Source: an uncultured Pseudomonadales bacterium | GTDB lineage: Bacteria > Pseudomonadota > Gammaproteobacteria > Pseudomonadales > Pseudohongiellaceae | DNA length: 60,823 nt | Direction of reading: 5' to 3' | Assembly: GCA_943789485.1 (NCBI GenBank) | Contig: CALSUH010000013.1 | Location: 1 to 60,823 of the forward strand | Part shown: piece after piece, positions 39,102-49,210 of the stretch | How positions within the stretch are numbered: the stretch's first letter is position 1 | Layout of the letters: the number at the start of each line of letters is the position of its first letter | The notes under the pieces: model-generated | The model's input: the letters and a program-made list of their open reading frames with translations, nothing else | Databases searched by the model: none | What the model was told of the DNA's origin: nothing | Translations under genes and position numbers: made by a program

Positions 39102-40190
39102 CTATTCGTCATTAGCCAAGCCCGCTAGCAAGTCTGCCTGATACTCATTGATCAGCGGCTGAATCACGCAGCCGAGCTCTCCGGACATCACCTCGGCTAA
39201 ATTGTAGAGCGTCAACTTGATGCGGTGGTCAGTAACACGGCCCTGCGGGTAATTGTAGGTTCGTATTTTTTCGGAGCGATCGCCGCTACCCACTAACTTG
39301 CGTCGGTTATCAGACTCTTCCTGATGCTGTGCCTGCGTTGCCTCGTCCATCAGTTTTGCCTGTAACAGCGACATCGCGCGCGCCTTGTTCTTATGCTGCG
39401 AGCGCTCGTCCTGACACTCGACGACTATGCCTGAGGGTAGGTGAGTCAATCGAATTGCAGAGTCAGTCTTATTCACGTGCTGTCCACCTGCACCACTAGC
39501 ACGAAAAGTATCTACACGCAGATCACCCTTGTTGACTTCGATCTCGTCTATCTCATCCATCTCCGGCATGATGGCGACAGTGCAGGCCGAGGTATGAATG
39601 CGGCCCTGCGTCTCGGTCTCGGGAACACGCTGCACGCGATGCGCCCCAGATTCAAACTTAAGCTTCTCGAAGACGTTCTTACCCTCAATACGGGTAACGA
39701 CTTCTTTGTAACCGCCATGCTCACCGTGCCGCTCGCTGATAATTTCCAGCTTCCAGCCTTGCTGTTCCGCGTAGCGGGAATACATGCGCAACAGGTCACC
39801 TGAGAATATTGCCGCCTCGTCACCACCTGTACCCGCACGGATCTCTATGAATACGTTGAGTCTGTCTTTGCTATCCTTCGGCAGCAGCAGGGTCTGTAGG
39901 TTCAGCTCTAACCTGTTCAACTCTTCCGTGTTGCTGTGAAATTCTTCGTCCGCCATCTCGCGAATATCTGGGTCTGCATCCTTTTGCATCTCTTTCGTCT
40001 GTTCGAGTTCTTCTGCTACCTGAGCGAAGCGATCATAGTTTTTCACCACCTCTTCGATCTCAGCGTACTCTTTAGACAAGTCACGAAAACGATTCTGATC
40101 GGAGATTATCTCCGCATCGCTTAGCAAGGCCTCTAGCTCATCGAAACGATCCTTTAAGTTGTCTAATTTATTCCGTATAGAGTCTTTCAT
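39102..40190 (-). CDS. prfA: Peptide chain release factor 1
   Basis: A full-length 362-residue RF1. [20 protein letters not shown] contains the catalytic GGQ loop, and the upstream [15 protein letters not shown] region carries the class I factor core before it. The length and absence of an internal programmed frameshift separate it from RF2. Operon order hemA-prfA-prmC is the common one. Confidence 0.97.
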   Translation of the reverse strand: MKDSIRNKLDNLKDRFDELEALLSDAEIISDQNRFRDLSKEYAEIEEVVKNYDRFAQVAEELEQTKEMQKDADPDIREMADEEFHSNTEELNRLELNLQTLLLPKDSKDRLNVFIEIRAGTGGDEAAIFSGDLLRMYSRYAEQQGWKLEIISERHGEHGGYKEVVTRIEGKNVFEKLKFESGAHRVQRVPETETQGRIHTSACTVAIMPEMDEIDEIEVNKGDLRVDTFRASGAGGQHVNKTDSAIRLTHLPSGIVVECQDERSQHKNKARAMSLLQAKLMDEATQAQHQEESDNRRKLVGSGDRSEKIRTYNYPQGRVTDHRIKLTLYNLAEVMSGELGCVIQPLINEYQADLLAGLANDE

Positions 40191-40277
40191 AGCTACTTCT
40201 TTTAATCCGTTTCTTCACCGGTATTCGGTTCTGATTCTAAGCTTAGCTCAAACAGCTCCGCCGTTAATTCCAATAGC

Positions 40278-41543
40278 TCATCGCGACCCTGCCGCACTCG
40301 CTTTTTTCATCTGCACGCTTGGCGAATGCACAAGTTTCTGCGTCAGCGATCTAGCCAGGCTGCTCAGAACAGCTTCTGCTGACTCACCCTTCTCTAGCAT
40401 CTTCAACGCGCGCTCTAATTCCTTCTCGCGAATTGCGTCGGCCTTATCGCGCAATGCCCGCAGCGTGTTTACCGCATTTAATGATCGTAGCGCCTTGCGA
40501 TAATCTTCCACGCCGCGCTCGATAATGAATTCGGCCTGCTTCGCGGCATCCGCCCGACTCTTCACGCCGTCATCGATTACTGCACTGATGTCATCGATAC
40601 TATATAGATAGGCATCGGCGATTTCTGACACCTGTGCTTCGATATCGCGCGGTACGGCGAGATCTACCAATAACATCGGTTTATGCTTGCGCTGTTTCAG
40701 TGCGCGCTCGACTGCACCCTTACCTAACAAAGGTAATTGGCTATTCGTCGATGAGACAACGATATCTGCCTTGATCAACTGCTCGGGTATATCGGAGAGT
40801 AATACGCCGTGCGCATCGAAGCGGTTAGCAATCTCCAAAGCATTGTCTAGCGTTCTGTTCGCAACCACTATCTCACTCACCCCCTTGTCCACGAGATGCT
40901 TCACAACTAACTCGATAGTGCGACCGGCACCGATAAGAAGAACATTGAGGCTAGGCAAATCTGAGAAGATGCGTTCTGCCAGTGTCACCGCCGCATAGGC
41001 AACAGAAACCGGGTTTTCACCGATGGCGGTATCGGTGCGCACCTGCTTAGCAATCGAGAATGCTTCCTCAAATGCGCGACCCAGGGACTGCGCAACAACT
41101 TCTTGATCTTTTGACACAGCATAAGCCGATTTAATTTGACCTAATATCTGCGGCTCACCCAACACCATGGAATCTAACCCACAGGAGACCTTCATTAGGT
41201 GCCGAACTACATCTTCACTTGCATAGGAGTAGCTGCACTTTCCTAGCTCACTCGCCTGCAGATTATGAAACTTCGATAACCACGCAACAACTTCTGCTTG
41301 TCGATCTGCTAATTGACGCTTCTGAGCAAGTTCATCGTCCACCGGCACCTCAGAGTCTGATTCGACAAAATCCAAATAGATCTCTGTACGATTGCAGGTA
41401 GAGACGATCACTACTTCTCGAATCGGCGGCAAGGCATAAATTTCGGCAAGAGCTGATTCCACGATCTCCGGCGGGAAAGCCACCTTCTCGCGCATTTCGA
41501 TATTCGCCGTGTTGTGGTTTATACCTACTAGTACCAATGCCAT
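40278..41543 (-). CDS. hemA: Glutamyl-tRNA reductase, frameshifted near the C-terminus
   Basis: Reduces Glu-tRNA to glutamate-1-semialdehyde, the first step of haem synthesis. Start MALVLVGINHNTANIEMREK; catalytic Cys in VSTCNRTEIYLD; NADPH-binding VLLIGAGRTIELVV. The frame ends KASAAGSR-stop, but one base back the minus strand continues DELLELTAELFELSLES to a TAA at 40202-40204, the normal-looking end. An extra base in the GGG near 40283-40286 explains it, so the intact gene would be 40202-41543. Divergent from the TPR lipoprotein gene. Confidence 0.95.
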   Translation of the reverse strand: MALVLVGINHNTANIEMREKVAFPPEIVESALAEIYALPPIREVVIVSTCNRTEIYLDFVESDSEVPVDDELAQKRQLADRQAEVVAWLSKFHNLQASELGKCSYSYASEDVVRHLMKVSCGLDSMVLGEPQILGQIKSAYAVSKDQEVVAQSLGRAFEEAFSIAKQVRTDTAIGENPVSVAYAAVTLAERIFSDLPSLNVLLIGAGRTIELVVKHLVDKGVSEIVVANRTLDNALEIANRFDAHGVLLSDIPEQLIKADIVVSSTNSQLPLLGKGAVERALKQRKHKPMLLVDLAVPRDIEAQVSEIADAYLYSIDDISAVIDDGVKSRADAAKQAEFIIERGVEDYRKALRSLNAVNTLRALRDKADAIREKELERALKMLEKGESAEAVLSSLARSLTQKLVHSPSVQMKKASAAGSR

Positions 41544-41726
41544 GAATTAACCGTTCAAGCGAATCGTGGTGAAATCGCGACAATCGCCGCGGATTAATTT
41601 GCCACCATAAAGGGGCCGCTATGTTACTAAATATCCACTCCAGTTCCCATTAGAGACTGATTACTCGATCTGGATAAAAATAGGATGCCTCTATGCTATT
41701 CTGCTCCCAAGCTAGCGAGAGTAGCT

Positions 41727-41734
41727 GTTATAAT
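41727..41734 (+). promoter_or_regulatory. Extended -10 promoter of the TPR-lolB-ispE operon
   Basis: TGTTATAAT (TG-n-TATAAT) stands about 48 bases before the TPR lipoprotein ATG. A good -35 box is not evident, which is usual with an extended -10. Confidence 0.4.
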
Positions 41735-41781
41735 GCGGTCCTAAGCAAACACGCCGTCTTTCAGGGCCAAAACTGTAAAAT

Positions 41782-43524
41782 ATGAAAAATATCAATAACT
41801 TAGTCATCGCTCTAGCCTGTATCAGCCTTGCCGGATGTACCGCCTCAGTGCCAGCAATCGATACCACCGAAACCCCTACTAGAGCCGTGCCCACACTGGT
41901 TCTCGAGGAACCCACACCCGAAATCGAGTACGGCAGCTTTACAGAAGATCAGCTGTATGAGGCCATTATCAGCGAACTAAGCGCCCAACGCGGCCAAGTC
42001 GCCGAGGCTGGTGATAGCTATTTCGACCTAGCTATGTCCACTCGAGATGTCACCGTAATCCAGCGTGCCATTCAGTTCGCCTCGGTCAATAGCGACATCA
42101 ATGCCTTATTGCAGCTTGGTATGCTGTGGGCTCAGCTCGAGCCGACAAACCCACAACCACAGCTACTACTTAGCATTCAGTTTCTAGAAAGCGGCGCCTT
42201 CGAGCAAGCTATCTCCCATATGTCGAGGGTGCTGGAGCTGGGTGGCGATATGGATTTCGCCGCCCTCTCCTCTCGTACCGGCCGCCTCAATCCCCAGCTT
42301 AGATCAGTGCTGATAGAAAACCTTGCCCGCCTAAAAGTTGAATTCAACAAGCAGACCTCCATCCATCTAACGCTGGTACAGCTGCTAGCACAGAATGGAA
42401 ATTTCGAAGAGGCTCTCACTGAGGTGGAACAATTAAAGGACAACACGGACCTCACACCAAACATAGTCATGCTCCACTCGCAGATCCTACAGAGCATGGA
42501 AAGGCCTACGCAATCAATGCGCGTCATGCGCAGCGGCGTCGCAAGATTCAAAACGGACAAAGCGCTTCGTCTCAACTACGCGCGCCTGCTCATTCAGAAT
42601 GAAGAGTACGACCAAGCTCAGGAGCAGTTTCAGATTCTAGTAGAACAAAACCCACAGGATTGGGAGACGCTCTACTCGATTGCGCTACTAGATACACAAC
42701 TAGAAAATTTCAATAGTGCAATAGCTGCCTATATAAAGTTGATTGACGCTGATCAGCGCGCCGATGAGAGTCAATACAACTTGGGACTCATCTATCAGGA
42801 ACAGGATAATTTAGAAAAGTCGATTGAGCATTTTCGACAAGTGCGTATCGGCACGAATAATTTTCTCTCGGCACAACAACAGGCAACGCGACTCTCGATT
42901 CAAAGCGGGCGCCTCGATGATGCCCATGACTGGCTAAGCCAGCTCTCTCGCGGACAGCCACGGCTCGAGGTGCTCTTTACAACGATCGAGTCTTCCCTCC
43001 TTATTCAGGAAGAGCATTTCGATGCGGCAGAGCAGCTTCTTGACACTGCTCTGAATAAATTCCCGAACGAGATGGATCTACTTTTCGCCCGCGTCCTCTA
43101 TTTCGACTCACAAAGCGACCAAGAGGGATCGGAACGCGATCTCGTGCAGATTATTCGCATGCAGCCCGAAGACTCCCGCGCCTTGAATCACCTCGGCTAT
43201 ATGCTAGCCGATCAGACAACACGCTATGAAGAGGCATTGGAGTTAATAGAGCGTGCCATCGCAATTTCGCCCGAAGAGCCCTCCATCATCGACAGCCTCG
43301 GCTGGGCTCTGTATAAGGTTGGCCGCTATGAAGAAGCCCTAGTGCAGATGCGCCGCGCCTTCGCTGCCTTTCCCGATGATGAGGTGGCTTCTCACCTTGG
43401 CGAGGTACTTTGGGCACTGGGACGTTTTGATGAAGCCATGCGCGTTTGGCAAGGTGCGCTCGAGACAGACCCTGAAAGCCCTCTTATAGCCGAGGCAATG
43501 GAAAGACTGCAAGTCGCAGAATGA
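41782..43524 (+). CDS. TPR-repeat lipoprotein
   Basis: A 580-residue protein with signal peptide and lipobox (CISLAGC), followed by many tetratricopeptide repeats along its length: VARFKTDKALRLNYARLL, NPQDWETLYSIALLD, HLGYMLADQTTRYEEALELI and SIIDSLGWALYKVGRYEEA. Position directly before lolB, with coupled translation (ATGA), is widespread in Pseudomonas-like genomes, where the gene is annotated only as a TPR protein. An outer-membrane lipoprotein-sorting link is suggested by position but not shown. Confidence 0.87.
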   Translation: MKNINNLVIALACISLAGCTASVPAIDTTETPTRAVPTLVLEEPTPEIEYGSFTEDQLYEAIISELSAQRGQVAEAGDSYFDLAMSTRDVTVIQRAIQFASVNSDINALLQLGMLWAQLEPTNPQPQLLLSIQFLESGAFEQAISHMSRVLELGGDMDFAALSSRTGRLNPQLRSVLIENLARLKVEFNKQTSIHLTLVQLLAQNGNFEEALTEVEQLKDNTDLTPNIVMLHSQILQSMERPTQSMRVMRSGVARFKTDKALRLNYARLLIQNEEYDQAQEQFQILVEQNPQDWETLYSIALLDTQLENFNSAIAAYIKLIDADQRADESQYNLGLIYQEQDNLEKSIEHFRQVRIGTNNFLSAQQQATRLSIQSGRLDDAHDWLSQLSRGQPRLEVLFTTIESSLLIQEEHFDAAEQLLDTALNKFPNEMDLLFARVLYFDSQSDQEGSERDLVQIIRMQPEDSRALNHLGYMLADQTTRYEEALELIERAIAISPEEPSIIDSLGWALYKVGRYEEALVQMRRAFAAFPDDEVASHLGEVLWALGRFDEAMRVWQGALETDPESPLIAEAMERLQVAE

Positions 43525-44168
43525 ATAGCAAACTGGGGCAGAACAATTCACGAAAAGCAAAGGTTCGAGCCTTTGCTGTGCACCTGTTCGTGACAACTCT
43601 TGTATCAGCCTGTACCGCAGTTCCCCCTCCCGCCAAGGAGAACAGCGACTGGGCACACCAACGTGAGCAACTGCAAAATTTCGATTCCTGGGGGCTACGC
43701 GGCCGCGTCAATGTTCGCTACGACAACGAATCCCATACGCCAAGCATCAATTGGCTGCAGCAGAACGTCGACTACCGCATACGCCTGTGGGGAACACTCA
43801 ATGTGGGCAGCACGTTAATTGTCGGCAGCCCCGACAACGTGACTCTCGAAAACGGTGGTGAGACGAGAAGTGCAAGTAGCCCAGAAGAACTTATTCTGGG
43901 GCAGCTAGGCTATGAACTTCCCCTGTCTCAGCTGAATTATTGGATTAAGGGTCTTCCCTCGCCAGATTCAGAGTTTCAGCTAAGCTTCAATGAACTAAAC
44001 CAACTCAGCACTATTGAACAGGCAGACTGGACTATCAACTTGAGCGACATGCGCCAATATGGACCGATTAGCCTTCCTCGCGATGTAGTGTTAACACGGC
44101 CACGAAACGGGATTCGGCTGCGATTTTTTAGGCTTAGCTGGACAGCTGACGAACTAGCCGAAGAATAA
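43521..44168 (+). CDS. lolB: Outer-membrane lipoprotein receptor LolB
   Basis: A 215-residue lipoprotein (lipobox LVSAC) with the LolB fold. SWGLRGRVNVRYDNESHTPS, INWLQQNVDYRIRLWGTLNV and GYELPLSQLNYWIKGLPSP match family landmarks; the protruding loop and WI.G.P motif are typical. LolB takes lipoproteins from LolA and inserts them into the outer membrane. Its ATG overlaps the upstream stop; ispE follows after eight bases. Confidence 0.92.
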   Translation: MNSKLGQNNSRKAKVRAFAVHLFVTTLVSACTAVPPPAKENSDWAHQREQLQNFDSWGLRGRVNVRYDNESHTPSINWLQQNVDYRIRLWGTLNVGSTLIVGSPDNVTLENGGETRSASSPEELILGQLGYELPLSQLNYWIKGLPSPDSEFQLSFNELNQLSTIEQADWTINLSDMRQYGPISLPRDVVLTRPRNGIRLRFFRLSWTADELAEE

Positions 44169-44176
44169 ATAGACTA

Positions 44177-45031
44177 ATGACTAAGCAATTCACTCAATTT
44201 CTAGCGCCGGCCAAGTTGAACTTATTCCTGCATATCCTTGGGCGTCGTGAAGATGGCTATCACGAGCTACAGACAGTGTTCCAGCTGCTCGATTTCGGCG
44301 ATCAGATGGCATTTGAGGTGAGTAACAACGGCATACTCAGTCTGCACCTATCCTTCAGCGATGGCATCGGGAATGACACCCCTCTGGACAACAACTTGGT
44401 GACTAAAGCCGCAGCGCTACTAAGGTTAGAAGCAGGCAATCCGCTGCTTGGAGCTAGCATCAGCCTGAATAAACGGTTGCCAAGCGGAGCTGGTCTAGGC
44501 GGAGGAAGCTCGAACGCAGCTACCTGCTTGGCGGCCTTAAACCTGCTTTGGAAGCTAAATCTAAGCACGGACAAGCTCTGCGAGATCGGCGTCAAATTGG
44601 GTGCCGATGTGCCCGTGTTCATCCGCGGAAAATCGGCTTGGGCCGAGGGAATCGGTGAGAAGCTCAGCCCTGTAGAATTGGGCAGTAGCTGGTATTTGGT
44701 GGTATCCCCGAAATGCTCAGTCTCTACCGTAGAGGTTTTTTGTCATGAACATTTGACACGGCACTCCCAAGCAATCAAAATGGCCGACTTTCTGGCAGGC
44801 AGCACCCGAAATGACTGCGAAGCAGTCACTCGAAAACTGCATCCAGAGGTAGATCAAGCATTCGAAATCTTGGCTAACTTTGCCGATTTCAGGATGACAG
44901 GAACAGGCTCAAGCCTTTTTGCCAGCTTCGAGAGTGAAGCAGCTGCCAAAAAAGTGTTGAATGCCCTGCCAGACAATCTACCGGGATTTGTTGCCAAGGG
45001 CATCGATTCTCTAGAACAGGATTACAGTTAG
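44177..45031 (+). CDS. ispE: 4-diphosphocytidyl-2-C-methyl-D-erythritol kinase
   Basis: A 284-residue GHMP kinase of the MEP isoprenoid pathway. APAKLNLFLHILGRREDGYH is the start signature with the catalytic Lys; LPSGAGLGGGSSNAATCLAA is the phosphate-binding loop; GADVPVFIRGKSAWAEGIGE carries the catalytic Asp. The C-terminal MTGTGSSLFASFE is the third GHMP motif. It ends 12 bases before tRNA-Gln. Confidence 0.97.
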   Translation: MTKQFTQFLAPAKLNLFLHILGRREDGYHELQTVFQLLDFGDQMAFEVSNNGILSLHLSFSDGIGNDTPLDNNLVTKAAALLRLEAGNPLLGASISLNKRLPSGAGLGGGSSNAATCLAALNLLWKLNLSTDKLCEIGVKLGADVPVFIRGKSAWAEGIGEKLSPVELGSSWYLVVSPKCSVSTVEVFCHEHLTRHSQAIKMADFLAGSTRNDCEAVTRKLHPEVDQAFEILANFADFRMTGTGSSLFASFESEAAAKKVLNALPDNLPGFVAKGIDSLEQDYS

Positions 45032-45043
45032 AAGACGAATTAT

Positions 45044-45118
45044 TGGGGTGTCGCCAAGTGGTAAGGCACAAGGTTTTGATCCTTGCATGCGTTGGTTCGA
45101 ATCCAGCCACCCCAGCCA
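45044..45118 (+). tRNA. tRNA-Gln (TTG)
   Basis: A 75-base cloverleaf with encoded CCA. The acceptor stem is TGGGGTG / CACCCCA with discriminator G. The anticodon stem CAAGG/CCTTG encloses loop TTTTGAT, giving anticodon TTG. The T arm TTCGAAT is normal. Its place between ispE and prs is conserved in related genomes. Confidence 0.98.
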
Positions 45119-45240
45119 TTTTCTAAGACAGTTGCAGAACAATGTAGAGCTAATAGAAGTAGCTGTCTTTTTAAGACTATTTATACTAAATAGAACGATT
45201 CATCTCGAACTGCTTGTACCGACACTTATAGGAACTCACC

Positions 45241-46191
45241 GTGCCAAATAATTTAATGGTCTTTACTGGTAATGCCAACCCAGAATTGGCAGACAATATT
45301 GCCAAGCATATCGGTATTCCTCTGGGCTATGCCAGCATTAGCAAATTCAGTGATGGTGAGATTTCTGTAGAGCTCAACGAGAACGTTCGCGGCAAGGACG
45401 TATTCCTTATTCAGCCTACTTGCGCACCAACCAACGACAGTATCATGGAGTTGTTGTTGATGGCCGACGCTCTGCACCGCGCATCGGCAAATAGAATTAC
45501 AGCAGTAATCCCCTACTTTGGTTATGCGCGACAAGATCGCCGCGTTCGATCGGCACGTGTCGCCATTAGCGCTAAGGTCGTTGCTGACATGATCGGTACC
45601 GTGGGCGTGAATCGCGTGCTCACCGTTGATCTGCACGCAGAACAAATACAGGGGTTTTTCAATATCCCAGTGGACAACGTCTACGGTTCACCGGTACTGA
45701 CCGACGATATCGAACGGCAAAAATACGAAAATCTGATAGTAGTCTCGCCAGACATCGGCGGGGTAGTTAGGGCACGGGCCGTTGCCAAACAACTGAATGT
45801 CGATCTCGCTATTATCGATAAACGCCGACCATCGGCGAACGTAGCACAGGTTATGAACATCATCGGTGACGTAAAAGGGCGCAGCTGTCTTATCGTCGAC
45901 GACATGGTCGACACAGCAGGCACGCTCTGCAAAGCCGCAGACGCGCTAAAAGAACACGGCGCCGCAAAAGTAATGGCCTATTGTACACACCCGGTACTAT
46001 CCGGACCGGCTATTGATAACATAGAAAATTCAAGCCTCGACTCATTAGTAGTTACTGACACGATTCCACTGAGCGACGCAGCAAAAAATTGTAACCGCAT
46101 ACGACAACTGTCCATGGCTAAATTATTGGCCGAGTCTATTCGTCGTGTGAGCAATGAAGAATCCATAAGCGCGATGTTCGACAACACGTAG
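45241..46191 (+). CDS. prs: Ribose-phosphate pyrophosphokinase
   Basis: A 316-residue enzyme making PRPP from ribose-5-phosphate and ATP. It starts at GTG 45241 with AGGAA upstream. Motifs: [30 protein letters not shown] (ATP binding), [12 protein letters not shown], and the PRPP loop [18 protein letters not shown]. Length is standard. The last segment ([16 protein letters not shown]) is the usual C-terminus. Confidence 0.98.
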   Translation: MPNNLMVFTGNANPELADNIAKHIGIPLGYASISKFSDGEISVELNENVRGKDVFLIQPTCAPTNDSIMELLLMADALHRASANRITAVIPYFGYARQDRRVRSARVAISAKVVADMIGTVGVNRVLTVDLHAEQIQGFFNIPVDNVYGSPVLTDDIERQKYENLIVVSPDIGGVVRARAVAKQLNVDLAIIDKRRPSANVAQVMNIIGDVKGRSCLIVDDMVDTAGTLCKAADALKEHGAAKVMAYCTHPVLSGPAIDNIENSSLDSLVVTDTIPLSDAAKNCNRIRQLSMAKLLAESIRRVSNEESISAMFDNT

Positions 46192-46309
46192 AATTGTCAG
46201 CCTCGAGCGGATACACAATGGTCAGGGATAGATTCGCTATCAATTGATCTTTATAAACACTGTAATTAGCCGGTCGCAAGCTAGCTACAGCACTTCTTAG
46301 GAGAGACTT

Positions 46310-46988
46310 ATGTCTGCTGAAGAATTTGAGTTGAACTGCACAGTTCGAACGGACTTAGGGAAAGGTGCGAGCCGCCGCCTACGCCGTTTGAATGGCGATA
46401 TCCCAGCCGTACTTTATGGTGGTGGTGAAGACCCCGTTTCCTTAACGATCTCCCATAAGGACATCGCTAAGGCCACTGAAAATGAGGCTTTCTTTTCACA
46501 CATTATTACGTTGAATGTAGGAAAGAAGAAGCAGAAGGCTGTTATCAAGGCGTTGCAGCGTCATCCTGCTAAAGCCATTCTCATGCACGCTGACTTCCAA
46601 CGCGTAAGCGATAAGGTCGAGATTACAGTTAACGTACCGATTCACTTCCTCAACGAAGATAAGTGTGCGGGTGTTAAAACTGGCGGCGGAAGCATCATCA
46701 AGACATCTGAACGAGATTGAGATCCACTGTTTCCCGAAAGACCTGCCAGAGTTTATCGAAGTCGATATGCTCTTGCTGGAAATCGGCGAAGCTGTTCACC
46801 TTGCAGACATCACACTTGCCGACAGGCGTAGCGAGTGTTGCTCTTGCTTCGTGGTGAGACGCGATCTGAGTGTCGCCACAGTGCAAGCGCCTAGAGCGGA
46901 AGTCGAAGAAGCTGCAACTGCGCCTGATGCGCCTGCTGCTCCTGAGTCTGAAGCTGGCGGAGACGATTCCGACGAGAAGGAAGGCTAG
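46310..46988 (+). CDS. rplY: 50S ribosomal protein L25 (Ctc type), frameshifted
   Basis: Binds 5S rRNA. The first frame (46310-46720) runs from [19 protein letters not shown] to [20 protein letters not shown]. The second frame resumes [20 protein letters not shown] and finishes with [16 protein letters not shown] and an acidic tail at 46986-46988. Removing one A near 46700 restores [12 protein letters not shown] further misread stretch (46826-46865), in which [11 protein letters not shown] appears in another frame, points to more indels that cancel out. Good ribosome binding site (AGGAG). Most likely a functional gene with sequence errors. Confidence 0.85.
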
Positions 46989-47022
46989 TCCTCGTTTCTT
47001 AGCCTAGCCAGCTAGAAGTCTT

Positions 47023-47606
47023 ATGACAGGCAATTCCTTAAAACTTATTGTGGGCCTGGGTAATCCGGGCTCCCAGTATGACTCTAACCGGCACAACGCC
47101 GGTGTCATCTTTCTCCACCATCTTGCCAAGAGCTATTCGGGCAGTCTGCGTGGGGAGAGTAAGTTTTTCGGCGAATTCGGCAGCATCAATATTGCTGGCG
47201 ACGACATCAAACTCTTATTCCCGACTACCTTCATGAATAACAGCGGCAAGTCTGTAGCTGCCGCGTGCAAATTCTATAAGATCGAGCCAGAAAATATGCT
47301 TAGTCGCCTACGACGAGATCGATTTCGACGTGGGCGTCACACGTTTCAAACACGGCGGTGGCCACGGCGGTCACAACGGCATCCGCGACATCATCAGCGC
47401 ACTCGGTAACTCAGCGAGATTTCTATCGACTGCGCATCGGTGTGGGACACCCGGGCGACAAGTCCATGGTCGCGAACTATGTCCTTGGCAACCCCTCCAG
47501 GTCGGAAGCCGATGTCATCATGGCGGATATAGAAGACGCTATTCGGGTAACCCCGAAGGCGGTTAAGGGCGATTGGGAAGAGGCCATGCGCCTGTTACAC
47601 ACTTAA
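47023..47606 (+). CDS. pth: Peptidyl-tRNA hydrolase, frameshifted
   Basis: Recycles peptidyl-t[22 protein letters not shown] contains the catalytic Asn and His; [13 protein letters not shown] follows. Two single-base insertions split it over three frames. An extra A near 47301 hides [20 protein letters not shown] (with the catalytic Asp); an extra base near 47410 hides [17 protein letters not shown]. The end, [10 protein letters not shown], is intact. All catalytic residues are encoded once the two bases are removed. It sits between rplY and ychF as usual. Confidence 0.87.
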
Positions 47607-47627
47607 TAGATCAAATAGAGACACGTA

Positions 47628-48750
47628 ATGGCTGTAAAATGTGGAATCGTCGGACTACCTAACGTCGGCAAGTCAACGCTGTTTAATGCGCTCACCAAGG
47701 CCGGCATCGCTGCGGAAAATTTTCCGTTCTGCACTATCGAGCCCAACTCCGGGATCGTCTCTATTCCCGACACGCGACTGAATAAGCTCGCCGCGATCGT
47801 CGATCCACAGAAGATCATCCCTACTACGATGGAATTTACCGACATTGCCGGTTTAGTCGCTGGCGCATCCAAAGGCGAGGGCCTGGGCAATCAGTTCCTC
47901 GCCAACATCCGCGAGTCCGACGCCATCGCCCACGTAGTGCGCTGCTTCGAAGATGAGCAACGTCACCCACGTAGCCGGACAAAATCGACCCGGCCGCCGA
48001 CATCGAGACCATCAACACCGAACTCGCTCTGGCGGATCTGGAGAGCTGTCGATAAAGGACTCTTGATACCGGGTCATCGCGAGTCGCCAGAAGCGGCGAC
48101 AAGGACGCGCAGAAACTGTCCAGGTAACTGTCTTAGAGAACGGTCAAGGCTCATCTGGACGAGGCGCAGACCGGTGCGCTCCCTGAACCTGAGCAGTCGA
48201 AGACCTGGCCGCTCTCTATGAGCCTCCACCTGCTGACCGTGAAGCCGGTCACTCTATATTGCCAACGTCGACGAAGACGGTTTCGACAACAATCCCCATC
48301 TGCACACAGGTGCTAGCCATATTGCCGCTGACGAAGGCGCAGTAGTCGTCGCCATCTGCAACAAGCTGGAAGCCGAGATCGCCGAGCTGGAGGATGACGA
48401 TGAACGCCTAGAGTTCCTAGCGGACCTTGGCATGGAAGAGCCGGGCCTCGACCGCGTAATCCGCGCCGGCTACAGCTCTCCTCGGCTTGCAGACCTTCTT
48501 TCACCGCCGGCGTGAAGGAGGTGACGGGCCTGGACCGTCAAGCATCGGCGCCACCGCCCCCACAGGCCGCTGCGGAATCATCCACACCGACTTCGAGAAG
48601 GGATTTATAAGAGCAGAAATAACAGCTTATAAGGACTTCGTAGACAATAACGGTGAGAACGGAGCCAAAGATGCGGGCAAATGGCGCTTGGAAGGCAAAC
48701 AGTACATCGTCCAAGACGGCGACGTAATCCACTTCCGGTTCAATGTCTAA
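47628..48750 (+). CDS. ychF: Redox-regulated ATPase YchF, multiply frameshifted
   Basis: An Obg-related ATPase that binds the ribosome. [20 protein letters not shown] is the P-loop, [20 protein letters not shown] the switch II, and the C-terminal TGS domain has [15 protein letters not shown] and [11 protein letters not shown]. Between about 47955 and 48560 the reading jumps frame many times. For instance, dropping single bases at about 47957 and 47983 gives NVTHVAG and then [20 protein letters not shown]. At least six indels are needed to restore the family sequence. Sequence error is likelier than decay, since both ends are perfectly conserved. Confidence 0.85.
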
Positions 48751-49133
48751 AATAGAGGGAACTACTGCGCACTGCTAATCCGTCGTTAAAAAGTGGCTCG
48801 GAATGCTCACGTACTGGTCGTGTACGCTCCGCTTCCTCGCCACTTTTTGCCTAGTCTTAGCAGCGCTCGCTGCGTTCCGGCGAAACTGGCAGTACGAGGC
48901 AATACTTGACAAATCACCCCGAAATGCCGAAAATTCGCGGCCTTTCGGGATGAAGACCCAGAATTCATGCACGAAGTTTGAAGTATTGAAATTTTGTAGC
49001 GAGGGTTTCGAGAGTGCGCTAGCTGGAGATTTAGTTTGGGCTTTCAAGCGCAGGTGTATACGCATACATCGAGCATGAAAGCCCAAACTAAATTTTCAGA
49101 TGGCGTGCCATCGGAAGCCGCAGTAAAAATTTT
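48751..49133. other. Non-coding region with two strong inverted repeats
   Basis: A 383-base gap between ychF and tRNA-Met. It holds a 12-bp stem with one mismatch (48918-48929 with 48938-48949, 8-base loop) and an 18-bp perfect inverted repeat (49029-49046 with 49076-49093, 29-base spacer). I see no convincing protein in it, although frames are open on both strands. Confidence 0.6.
49029..49093. repeat. 18-bp perfect inverted repeat
   Basis: ATTTAGTTTGGGCTTTCA at 49029-49046 and its exact complement at 49076-49093, about 40 bases before tRNA-Met. A TTTT follows the right arm, but the 29-base spacer is long for a terminator. Confidence 0.85.
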
Positions 49134-49210
49134 GGCAATGTAGCTCAGCTGGTTAGAGCACAGCATTCATAATGCTGGGGTCGGTGGTTCAAGTCCACCC
49201 ATTGCTACCA
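49134..49210 (+). tRNA. tRNA-Met (CAT), elongator type
   Basis: A 77-base cloverleaf with encoded CCA. The acceptor stem is GGCAATG / CATTGCT (first pair G-U). Anticodon stem CAGCA/TGCTG encloses loop TTCATAA, anticodon CAT. The D arm GTAGCTCAGCTGGTTAGAGC and the first acceptor pair distinguish it from initiator tRNA. tRNA-Ile2 (lysidine-modified CAT) is a remote alternative. Confidence 0.95.

Noticed and set aside
45048..45251. Open frame starting inside tRNA-Gln
   Set aside because: It covers the tRNA and the prs leader; the RNA gene explains the conservation.
46310..48750. Programmed frameshifting in rplY, pth or ychF
   Set aside because: Many separate shifts at unrelated places, no slippery heptamer with pseudoknot, and no precedent in these families; indel errors are simpler.
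48775..49086. Open frames on both strands between ychF and tRNA-Met
   Set aside because: Both cross the strong inverted repeats, lack convincing ribosome sites and show no domain; the stretch is better read as non-coding.
49134..49210. tRNA-Met as an attachment site with a flanking repeat
   Set aside because: No second copy of the tRNA 3' end was seen up to the window edge; kept only as a possibility in the findings.
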